The position numbers and the translations under genes were made by a program. Shown here piece after piece: positions 16,776-23,907 of a stretch of DNA of 64,000 bases (its first letter is position 1; the number at the start of each line of letters is the position of its first letter). Source of the stretch: Treponema sp. (GTDB lineage Bacteria > Spirochaetota > Spirochaetia > Treponematales > Treponemataceae); assembly GCA_017469785.1 (NCBI GenBank), contig JAFUFU010000027.1, positions 1-64,000 of the forward strand. Reading direction: 5' to 3'. Below the pieces are notes generated by a model. The model did no database searches, was not told where the DNA came from, and saw only the letters and a program-made list of their open reading frames with translations.

Positions 16776-16897
16776 TCTTATAAATTCCCTGAGTTCAAAG
16801 AATAAAAGCGGAAAAAGATACTTTTTTTTTTACAAATGTATCCTATAATGAATTAAAAGAGATTTTGAAAAAAATCTATAAAAAAAGAGAAAAATAA

Positions 16898-17083
16898 AAA
16901 TGCCTTATTCTTGATAGTGTCGTAGCATCAAAATTGAATCTGTTTGATGATTTTGCAGGTACAGAATGGAAAGCCGTTCCAGAGTGCTATTCAAGCTATC
17001 TCAATCGAATGGATGAACTTGCAGAAATTCACCATGTCTCATCTGAGCAGCTGGAAAAATTCCTGTTTACTTATCAGGCATAA
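16898..17083 (+). pseudogene. 3' gene remnant, about 60 codons
   Basis: This frame has no start codon and a TAA just before it. It reads ..LILDSVVASKLNLFDDF, then EWKAVPECYSSYLNRMDELAEI, broken off from a longer gene, and ends at TAA 17081-17083. The rest of 16776-17100 is AT-rich and shows nothing else. Its end is followed by island promoter F, so it was once a regular island gene. Confidence 0.5.
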
Positions 17084-17102
17084 AAAATAATTCAAAAAAA
17101 AC

Positions 17103-17131
17103 TTAACGATTTCAAAATCCTCCTCTATGTT
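17103..17131 (+). promoter_or_regulatory. Island promoter copy F
   Basis: TTAACGATT (hexamer 17103-17108) and CTATGTTATTAGTG (hexamer 17126-17131), spacer 17 bases; it drives the FliG-like gene. The spacer differs from that of copy E at only two positions. Confidence 0.75.
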
Positions 17132-17181
17132 ATTAGTGTAAATAATTAAATATCAACACTAATGGCAATCGGAGGTAAATC

Positions 17182-17946
17182 ATGGCGAAAGAGCACACGG
17201 TAATAATCGACGACACAAATGACGGCGAATCAAAAGAACTCATCGAAAAAGTCAAAACTCGCTTTGACGCGGTGAATCAAAAAACATTCAAAATAATAGA
17301 AGATTTTATCGCGGGCGGATACGAAGAAAATCTTGCCCGGCTACTGATTTATCTCCCAGATGAGCGCAGAAGACTGGCACTTCAAAAATTGCCCGAAAGC
17401 GTGCGCGAAAAAGTTTCTTCCATACTAAACACTTTCGGCGAAAAAAAGAATTCTGATCCCGACATTATGAGCGCGGTTGGAACTGTACTCAAAAACGCTT
17501 GCTTTTACGGAGAAAAGGCAGCCCGCGAAATTATTCAGAACGGTGACATTTATTTCCTTTCGGCGGTTGAGAGCGAGAACAAAAATCTTTTTGAAGTGAA
17601 TCCGCTTCTTTCGATGAACGTTGAGTATTATCTTGTGAACATGAATGTTCTCGTTGAAATTGACGACAGAAACCTTCAAAAATGGCTCCGCGAAGTCGAG
17701 ACTCAGGATTTGGCAAAGGCTCTCAAAGGAACGGATGCGGCCGTTCAGGAGAAAATTTTCCGAAACATGAGCCAGCGTGCGGCGGAAATGCTCAGGGAAG
17801 ACATGGAATTTATGGGGCCGGTCAGAAAAAGCGATGTGCTTGAAACGCAGAAAAAACTCATCGGGATTTTAAAAAGGCTCAATGAAGCGGGGGAAATCGT
17901 GATTTCAAAAAGATTTGGCAGTTGTATCGGCGACGAACTTGTTTAG
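17182..17946 (+). CDS. FliG-like switch protein lacking the N-terminal domain, 254 aa
   Basis: FliG links the MS-ring (through its N domain) to FliM (through its middle domain) and to the stator (through its C domain). This protein keeps middle and C-terminal parts: LARLLIYLPDERRRLALQKL at ~51-70, DDRNLQKWLREVETQDLAKAL at ~160, and the torque region NMSQRAAEMLREDMEFMGPVR. Canonical FliG is about 335-345 residues; the FliF-binding N domain is absent. The EHPQ motif that binds FliM aligns with YEEN at residues 47-50. CGGAGG precedes the ATG and island promoter F is upstream. It could cap, compete with or replace part of the switch; that is speculative. Confidence 0.85.
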   Translation: MAKEHTVIIDDTNDGESKELIEKVKTRFDAVNQKTFKIIEDFIAGGYEENLARLLIYLPDERRRLALQKLPESVREKVSSILNTFGEKKNSDPDIMSAVGTVLKNACFYGEKAAREIIQNGDIYFLSAVESENKNLFEVNPLLSMNVEYYLVNMNVLVEIDDRNLQKWLREVETQDLAKALKGTDAAVQEKIFRNMSQRAAEMLREDMEFMGPVRKSDVLETQKKLIGILKRLNEAGEIVISKRFGSCIGDELV

Positions 17947-17949
17947 TAC

Positions 17950-18071
17950 ATCGAATATCAATTATTTGTCATTCCGAACGCTACGCCACTTTGCACGCAC
18001 CTGCTACAAAGTGTGTTTCGGAATCTCTAAACACAGATGCTGAAATAAATTCAGCATGACAGTTATTCGAT
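17950..18071. repeat. 122-bp palindromic intergenic element
   Basis: The ends ATCGAATA (17950-17957) and TATTCGAT (18064-18071) are inverted. Inside are CATTCCGAA / TTTCGGAATC arms and the palindrome AGATGCTGAAATAAATTCAGCATGA (18035-18059), which recurs at 45376. It lies four bases after the FliG-like stop codon and probably also acts as a terminator. Confidence 0.65.
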
Positions 18072-18096
18072 ACACCAGTGACTTTTGGAGGATTTT

Positions 18097-19833
18097 ATGA
18101 TGGAAAAGATTTATTTTTATAGAAAGCTTGGTACTGCTGATTTCGTTCACAGCAAAAATGAAAAGAAAATAATTCCTGTACGGTTCAAAAATCAATTTAT
18201 TCGAGATACGGTTGTTTTTGACTGGTCGAAAAATCTCTGGGAAAAAACTGATTCAATTCCTGATGAAACTGATGAAATTCTTCCTGCTGAGTTTGTGGAA
18301 TTTCCTGTGCGGCCTTCAAAGCCTAATTTTACCGGAAACGGCGTTCTTGCTGCCGAGCGAGGCATTGCAATCGAAGACCTTTCTCCGTGTGAGATGGCAG
18401 ATTATTGTGCATGGCGAAAGGAAGAAAGCCGGTATTTTTTTAATTCGCGGAATTTCAAGGACTCAAACGACAGCCAGAAAGATTATTTTGCGGCAGAGAT
18501 TTGCGTTGATGAAGAAAATCTTACGCTCAATTTGGCTTTCAAAAGATTCGCACGAAAAGAGATTGAAGGAAGAGATTACTTGAACAGACATGTTGAGTCA
18601 AAATTTCCTGTGTACTCCTCGGTGGCGATTGAAAGTCCTACTTTTACTACGGAAACAATTTCTTTTGACATGAAGAACGGCAAGATTTCCTTTTCTTTTG
18701 ATTCCGGCAAGCCTTCTGAGAAAAAAGAAGATTTTGAACCGTGGCGGCTGAACCAGAACAGCAAGAGAGAGTTTTTGCCTTTTGAGCGGCATCAAAAAAT
18801 CCTTCAGTTTCTCGGAAATCTGGAATCCTATTTTTATCCAGAGAGCGTGCTTTGCGAAGCGTACAAAAAACTCTCGGCCCTTGCGAAGAAATTCACAGGT
18901 CTTTCAGAAACTCCAGCGACAGTTAATTATTTGAGCGAAGAGAATGAGAAGCCTTGTTATCTTTCTGAAATGTATGTGCTTACGATGCTTCCTTGCGAGC
19001 CAAATCTTTACGCTGTACTTATGAACAAGGAGCTGCATGAGTTGAAATTCAGCTTCAACTACGATCGTTCGGACACAAATGTTCTGGCAAAATTCTTAAA
19101 AAAGGCTCAAATCAGTGACCATCGAGTTTTGCGTAAAGTTTATGCCGAGCATCCGACGATTCTCCTGTTGTGTATGCGGCTTCATGATTCGGGCTTCCGC
19201 GACATCAATTTGTACAACCGCGTAATAGAAAGTGAAGAAAATCGGGAAGAAATCAGATACCTTGACCGAAAAGCCCTTGTTTTCTTCTCGCAATACAGCA
19301 TAAAAAAGCGGGGCGAGCTTGCGACAATGAACACGCTTCTCAGAAAAAGCGAGGATGAAGGTCCTTACATGAAGGACGATGCTCTCTGCATGTTTCAGGA
19401 ATATTTTCGCCATGTGCCGGAAGAATTGCGAAAGGACATTCTTGAAGACGGATTCACTCGCTTCAATCACGATGCTCTTGCAAAAATTTCTTACAGCGTG
19501 GAGAATCGCAACATCACCTTTAAATACACTGGCGAGCAGAAAAATCTTGAGGATGACATCGACGGCTATTCTTTCCGGCTCCCAAAAACGAATGTGCAGA
19601 TGTGCGAAATCGGAACGGCTCTTCACAATTGCGTGGCAAGCTATGCAGAAAGTGTTGATGAAAAGGAATGCACGATTGTCTATGCGGAAAAAGACGGGGA
19701 GTATAAAATCTGCATTGAGGTGCGGGGAAAAGAAGTTTGTCAGGAAAGAATTGACCGAAATGCCCCTCCGGCAGGCGAAGAAAAATCTGTCCTAAAAAAA
19801 TGGCACGAGCGGCACGGACTGAACTTTTCTTAG
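18097..19833 (+). CDS. PcfJ-like protein, 578 aa
   Basis: The C-terminus carries the PcfJ-like signature: ALHNCVASYAE near residue 509, IVYAEKDGEYKICIEVRG, and a closing W helix (LKKWHERHGL). The rest is soluble and unassigned. It is clearly related to the 3363 protein in the last ~100 residues and only weakly elsewhere. ATG at 18097 follows TTGGAGG with good spacing; the TTG inside that ribosome site is unlikely to be the start. It lies after the 122-bp palindrome, and its own 3' end contains the weak -35 of the promoter for the next gene. Confidence 0.75.
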   Translation: MMEKIYFYRKLGTADFVHSKNEKKIIPVRFKNQFIRDTVVFDWSKNLWEKTDSIPDETDEILPAEFVEFPVRPSKPNFTGNGVLAAERGIAIEDLSPCEMADYCAWRKEESRYFFNSRNFKDSNDSQKDYFAAEICVDEENLTLNLAFKRFARKEIEGRDYLNRHVESKFPVYSSVAIESPTFTTETISFDMKNGKISFSFDSGKPSEKKEDFEPWRLNQNSKREFLPFERHQKILQFLGNLESYFYPESVLCEAYKKLSALAKKFTGLSETPATVNYLSEENEKPCYLSEMYVLTMLPCEPNLYAVLMNKELHELKFSFNYDRSDTNVLAKFLKKAQISDHRVLRKVYAEHPTILLLCMRLHDSGFRDINLYNRVIESEENREEIRYLDRKALVFFSQYSIKKRGELATMNTLLRKSEDEGPYMKDDALCMFQEYFRHVPEELRKDILEDGFTRFNHDALAKISYSVENRNITFKYTGEQKNLEDDIDGYSFRLPKTNVQMCEIGTALHNCVASYAESVDEKECTIVYAEKDGEYKICIEVRGKEVCQERIDRNAPPAGEEKSVLKKWHERHGLNFS

Positions 19834-19847
19834 AAAGAAAGTATGTT
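19819..19847 (+). promoter_or_regulatory. Island-type promoter, degenerate copy H
   Basis: TATGTTATAGAT (hexamer 19842-19847) matches the -10 of copy C exactly. The -35 is weak: CTGAAC at 19819 with a 17-base spacer, lying inside the end of the PcfJ-like gene. It would drive the gene at 19868. Confidence 0.45.
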
Positions 19848-19867
19848 ATAGATGTAGAAGGTGAAAA

Positions 19868-20854
19868 ATGAACGGAGAAAATGCGGTAAAAAAGATTATT
19901 TACGGAGTTGCTATTGGAGATGCGGCCGGATGTCCAGTGCAATTTTTTAAGCGCGGGGACGTAAAAAAGCTGAACATCATCGATATGGTGGGCCACGGTA
20001 CATACAACAAACCTGTAGGCACATGGACTGACGACACAAGCATGACGCTTGCACTTGCGGACAGCCTTGCAGATACAATGGCTCTCGGAAAAGATGTTGA
20101 CTATACGGACATTATGAAACGCTTTGAGTCCTGGCTTTTTAATAACGAATATACGACGGAAAAACGAGCCTTTGACATGGGACAGACCTGCTCTATGGCC
20201 ATCTTCAGCTTTAGGAAAGGAATTCCTGCCATTGAATGTGGCGGAAAAAAAATCAACCAAAACGGAAACGGCTCCCTTATGCGAATCAGTCCGATCGTAT
20301 TTTACCTTCAAAAAAAGTTCGGGCTGAATCTGCTGGAAAATGAAGAGAGCGTGGACGCGGCGTTTGAGGTAATTCAAAATGTTTCAAGCCTGACTCATGC
20401 GCATCCTGTCGCGAAACTTGGCTGCTGCATCTACTGTACCTTTCTTCTTGAAATATTAAATGGAAGACAAAAATCTGATTTACGGGGATCCGTCGCGAAA
20501 ACAATCAGAAAATACATTATACGCAAGAAAGAATTTACGGATGCCGCAACATATTGGGAAAGACTTTTTGCTCCTGATTTTCTTGACTCTGACGAAGAAT
20601 CTATAAAATCTTCCGGCTATGTTGTGGATACTCTTGAAGCCGCAATCTGGTGTTTCTTCAATACGGAGAACTACCGCGACTGCATAATAAAAGGGGTGAA
20701 TCTTGGGAATGATGCTGATACTGTTTGTGCAGTTGCTGGAGGGCTTGCAGGCCTTTATTACGGAGAGTTCCCGGAAGACTGGATTGAAAAACTCCGCGGA
20801 AAAGAAATGCTTGACCAGATTGCAGAAAAACTTGATGCGGCTCTGAAAGTTTGA
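19868..20854 (+). CDS. ADP-ribosylglycohydrolase family protein, 328 aa
   Basis: Members remove ADP-ribose from proteins or nucleic acids using two metal ions. The metal-binding signature is present: GVAIGDAAG near residue 13-21, TDDTSM at 54-59, NGSLMRISP near 135, and GNDADTVCAVAGGLAG near 283-298. Length is typical for the DraG-like fold. AAGGTG lies before the ATG. No ADP-ribosyltransferase is visible in the window, so its substrate is unknown; it may act on a host, phage or island target. It is the last gene with an island-type -10. Confidence 0.9.
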   Translation: MNGENAVKKIIYGVAIGDAAGCPVQFFKRGDVKKLNIIDMVGHGTYNKPVGTWTDDTSMTLALADSLADTMALGKDVDYTDIMKRFESWLFNNEYTTEKRAFDMGQTCSMAIFSFRKGIPAIECGGKKINQNGNGSLMRISPIVFYLQKKFGLNLLENEESVDAAFEVIQNVSSLTHAHPVAKLGCCIYCTFLLEILNGRQKSDLRGSVAKTIRKYIIRKKEFTDAATYWERLFAPDFLDSDEESIKSSGYVVDTLEAAIWCFFNTENYRDCIIKGVNLGNDADTVCAVAGGLAGLYYGEFPEDWIEKLRGKEMLDQIAEKLDAALKV

Positions 20855-20890
20855 GCACGATGTGTCACGGACTTTATTCCTGACAAAAAC

Positions 20891-20919
20891 TTGCATTGAA
20901 AGTCAAAGGCATTTATGAT
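20891..20919 (+). promoter_or_regulatory. Sigma-70-like promoter of addB
   Basis: TTGCAT (20891-20896) and TATGAT (20914-20919), spacer 17 bases, 27 bases before the addB ATG. Confidence 0.6.
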
Positions 20920-20945
20920 AATAGAAACAAAAGGAATTTATTTTA

Positions 20946-23897
20946 ATGGAAAAAGAATTGTTTGTTGCTCCAGAAGGGCTTGGTGCGTTCTTTAAGGATG
21001 CCCTTTGCGATTTGAATAATGTTTTTGTCTTTTCAACTGATGTCGTAAAAAATTCCTGGGCAGAATGGTGTGTCAGTCACCCCGATGAAAGCGGCGTTGA
21101 TGTCGTTCTGATGGAAAGATTCATCGCCTGGGACAAATTCAAGGGCGAGGTTGTCCGTGGCAGGGATGCTGACAAGGCGAGCATTCCTTCGATTTTGCGG
21201 AAATTTTTTGTAAGTTCGCTGATTTCAGAGAATGCTGCTTCTCCAGACGGAAAAACAATTTTTAAGAAAATCATAAATCCTATCTTCCGCAAAGATTCGG
21301 CTTCATTCGCTGACTGGATTTCGGATACTTTGCGTTCGCTCAAACTCTGGCACGAAACCGTAGATTCTCTTCCTGATTATAAATTTGATGATGAGGACGA
21401 AGATTATCTTGCACTTTACAAACGCTATTCTGATTTTTTGAATGCGAACAATTTTTTTGAGCCTAGCTGGGTTGAGCCTGATTTTTCTGCGACAGGAAGG
21501 CATTATGTCATTTTTTATCCTGAGCTTCTTGAGGATTATTCAGATTACATCGATATTTTCAAAAAATGCCCGGATATTACGGTCGTGAGCCTCCCCAAAA
21601 ACGAGCTTACGGCGGGTAAAATTCCTTGTCTCAAATATTCTGATTCCAGAAAGGAACTTCGCCGCACGATTTTGCAGATTCGAAAGCTCTGTGCAGACGG
21701 CGGGGCGAATACCGAAAAAGTCCGCTGGGATGAAGTTGTGCTCAATGTTCCGGATTTACCGACTTACCGGCCTTATCTTGAACGTGAGCTTACAAAATAT
21801 TGCGTTCCGTATGTGATTAAGGCTGGTTCTCCGCTCGTTCAGAATAGTGCGGCTCAGGTATTCACCGAGATTCAGAATTGTTTCAATTCAGAATTTTCTT
21901 ATGAGTCGATGCGTTCCCTGATTCTCGATGAGTACATTCCGTGGAAAAGTGATAAAAAAGTTCTCCGCGAGAATCTTATAATAGAAGGAAACAAAATGCG
22001 TTGTATCTGCGGTTTCAATGAAGGAGCTGTGCATTTTGATTCCTGGGAAGAGGCTCTTTCGGCGACATCAGGCACGAACAGCCGTGAACTTGAATTTTAC
22101 CGTGAACTTAAGCACGATATTTCCGCAATCTGCAATGCAAAATCTTTTGACTCAATCGTGCAGGCATGGGTAATTTTCAAAGGCAAATATCTTGAAGAGG
22201 ACGGTTTTTCAAAGACTGCGAATGACATCCTTGGCCGCTGTATCACCGAGCTTAAGGAACTTGCAAAAATCGAAAATGAATATTGTCAGGGCGAAAATTC
22301 TAATCTTTCGGTCTCAAATCACTATGATTTCTTTATAACTGAGCTGAGCAAAAAGATTTACACGCCCCAGTCTAAAAACACAGGAATTTCGGTCTATCCG
22401 TACAAAACTTCGGCCGGAGCTTATTTTCCTCATCAGTTTGTGATTGACGCCAATCAAAAAAATCTTGAGGTTCAGTATAAAAAACTCGGATTTTTGAACG
22501 AAGAAAAACGAGCGGTTCTCGGCCTTGTTGCCCATGACAAAGACTCCAACGTTTCAAAATCATTCATTCGTCTGTATGCGGCCGATTTTCAAAATCCTGA
22601 AGGTGAAAAAGTCGTGCATTTCAGTTATGCCGAAAACAGCTTCGCGGGCTTTGCAATTTGTCATAATGCCCTAAAACAAGAAGATGCCAGAAATTCCGCG
22701 CTGGACGATGAAGATTTTATTTTGCAGGAAAAAGCTTACCTGATGGGAAAAGACATTTCCTTGCCGTTAAAACTGAGCAAAGTTCAGAAAGAGCAGCTTG
22801 AAAAATTCCAGATTTTTAACAAGCCAAAAAGTGAAAACGAAAACGAGAAGCCTCAGTCAGAAACGAGCGGCCTTGTCCTTGAAAAAGCGAAGTTCACTCT
22901 CATCGAAAACCGCAGCAAAAATCTTGCTGAAAAAGAGCGTGACGGAAAAATCGTGATTACTCAAAGTGATATGAAGGATTTTTTCCCTTGCCCGCGCAAA
23001 TGGATTTTTTCAAAAGTCCTTTCCCTCGAAGAAGAAACTCTCGACACTGATTTGATGAAAACTTACGACATGGGAAACATAAATCATAAAATTCTTGAGC
23101 TTTTTATGGGCGATTATCTTAATTCCCATGAGAGTCTGCCTGTATGCGAGAACGGAGTCTTTGAAAATGAGCGAGAGATTTTTGAAGTCCTTAAGAAACA
23201 TGCTTTTACTGCAATCAAAGATTTCCGGGGCGACTATTCGAAGAGTCCTCTTTCTCAGAAAATGCTTGAATCTCAAATCGAGCAGCTGGCCCAGAATATT
23301 CTGACTTTCCTGCACGATTTCTTACAGCCGAATGTTTGCAGTGCTGCAAAGCCAAATTCAAAAACGAAAACTCTTGGCTATGGAGGCTGCATGGTGCGCG
23401 GAGTTGAAAAGTCTTTCTCTGCCAAAAATGAAGGCAAGAATTACAATTATTATGGTGCGATTGACCTTCTTTTGAGTCCTGCCACAGAAAACACGGACTC
23501 AGATGCATGGATAATCATCGATTATAAGAATACAAAAACGCCTGCAAAGAAAGATATTATGGTTTCTAATGAAAAACTTGGTGATTTTCAGATGCCGATG
23601 TATATTTCGCTCATCAAGGCGAACAAAGCTTGTGGCGATGTCGATATTGCCCGCTTTTATGCAATCAAAGATGCGTCAACCTCTGTCGCCATCGATATAA
23701 ATACGGCCGGCTGTTCAAAAGATGATTTTGAGCCATCAATGAAAGCATTCGAGCGTTATTCCGATGATTTTGAAAAAATCGTTGCTTCAAAAAACTTTGC
23801 CCCTGATTTAAGCAAGGTTGACAAGCACGAAGACTGTTCAAAATGTAATTTTAAGGCTGTCTGCCGCCGCACATACGAAGTCGCAAAACGAAACTAG
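20946..23897 (+). CDS. addB: AddB/RexB-like nuclease subunit, 983 aa
   Basis: With AddA this forms the helicase-nuclease that resects double-strand breaks for RecA repair and degrades foreign linear DNA. The C-terminal nuclease domain is clear: CPRKW (Cys ~682), the RecB-type motif IIDYKN near 857, and CSKCNFKAVC with cysteines at 964, 967 and 973; these with Cys 682 make the usual four-cysteine iron-sulphur staple. The N-terminal half is a diverged, inactivated helicase-like region without a good Walker A. The length is shorter than Bacillus AddB, nearer RexB. AddA begins 10 bases later, so the pair is an operon. Confidence 0.85.
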   Translation: MEKELFVAPEGLGAFFKDALCDLNNVFVFSTDVVKNSWAEWCVSHPDESGVDVVLMERFIAWDKFKGEVVRGRDADKASIPSILRKFFVSSLISENAASPDGKTIFKKIINPIFRKDSASFADWISDTLRSLKLWHETVDSLPDYKFDDEDEDYLALYKRYSDFLNANNFFEPSWVEPDFSATGRHYVIFYPELLEDYSDYIDIFKKCPDITVVSLPKNELTAGKIPCLKYSDSRKELRRTILQIRKLCADGGANTEKVRWDEVVLNVPDLPTYRPYLERELTKYCVPYVIKAGSPLVQNSAAQVFTEIQNCFNSEFSYESMRSLILDEYIPWKSDKKVLRENLIIEGNKMRCICGFNEGAVHFDSWEEALSATSGTNSRELEFYRELKHDISAICNAKSFDSIVQAWVIFKGKYLEEDGFSKTANDILGRCITELKELAKIENEYCQGENSNLSVSNHYDFFITELSKKIYTPQSKNTGISVYPYKTSAGAYFPHQFVIDANQKNLEVQYKKLGFLNEEKRAVLGLVAHDKDSNVSKSFIRLYAADFQNPEGEKVVHFSYAENSFAGFAICHNALKQEDARNSALDDEDFILQEKAYLMGKDISLPLKLSKVQKEQLEKFQIFNKPKSENENEKPQSETSGLVLEKAKFTLIENRSKNLAEKERDGKIVITQSDMKDFFPCPRKWIFSKVLSLEEETLDTDLMKTYDMGNINHKILELFMGDYLNSHESLPVCENGVFENEREIFEVLKKHAFTAIKDFRGDYSKSPLSQKMLESQIEQLAQNILTFLHDFLQPNVCSAAKPNSKTKTLGYGGCMVRGVEKSFSAKNEGKNYNYYGAIDLLLSPATENTDSDAWIIIDYKNTKTPAKKDIMVSNEKLGDFQMPMYISLIKANKACGDVDIARFYAIKDASTSVAIDINTAGCSKDDFEPSMKAFERYSDDFEKIVASKNFAPDLSKVDKHEDCSKCNFKAVCRRTYEVAKRN

Positions 23898-23907
23898 GGA
23901 TTGAATT

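Noticed and set aside
3324..17131. The TTTAACGATT motif as integron attC sites, since ATTTAAC fits RYYYAAC and each copy follows a stop codon
   Set aside because: No GTTRRRY partner is present, the pairing between the halves is only about four bases, the distance is far below attC length, several units hold more than one gene, and the exact 17-base spacing fits a promoter. An integrase gene was not seen, though a full fold search was not possible.
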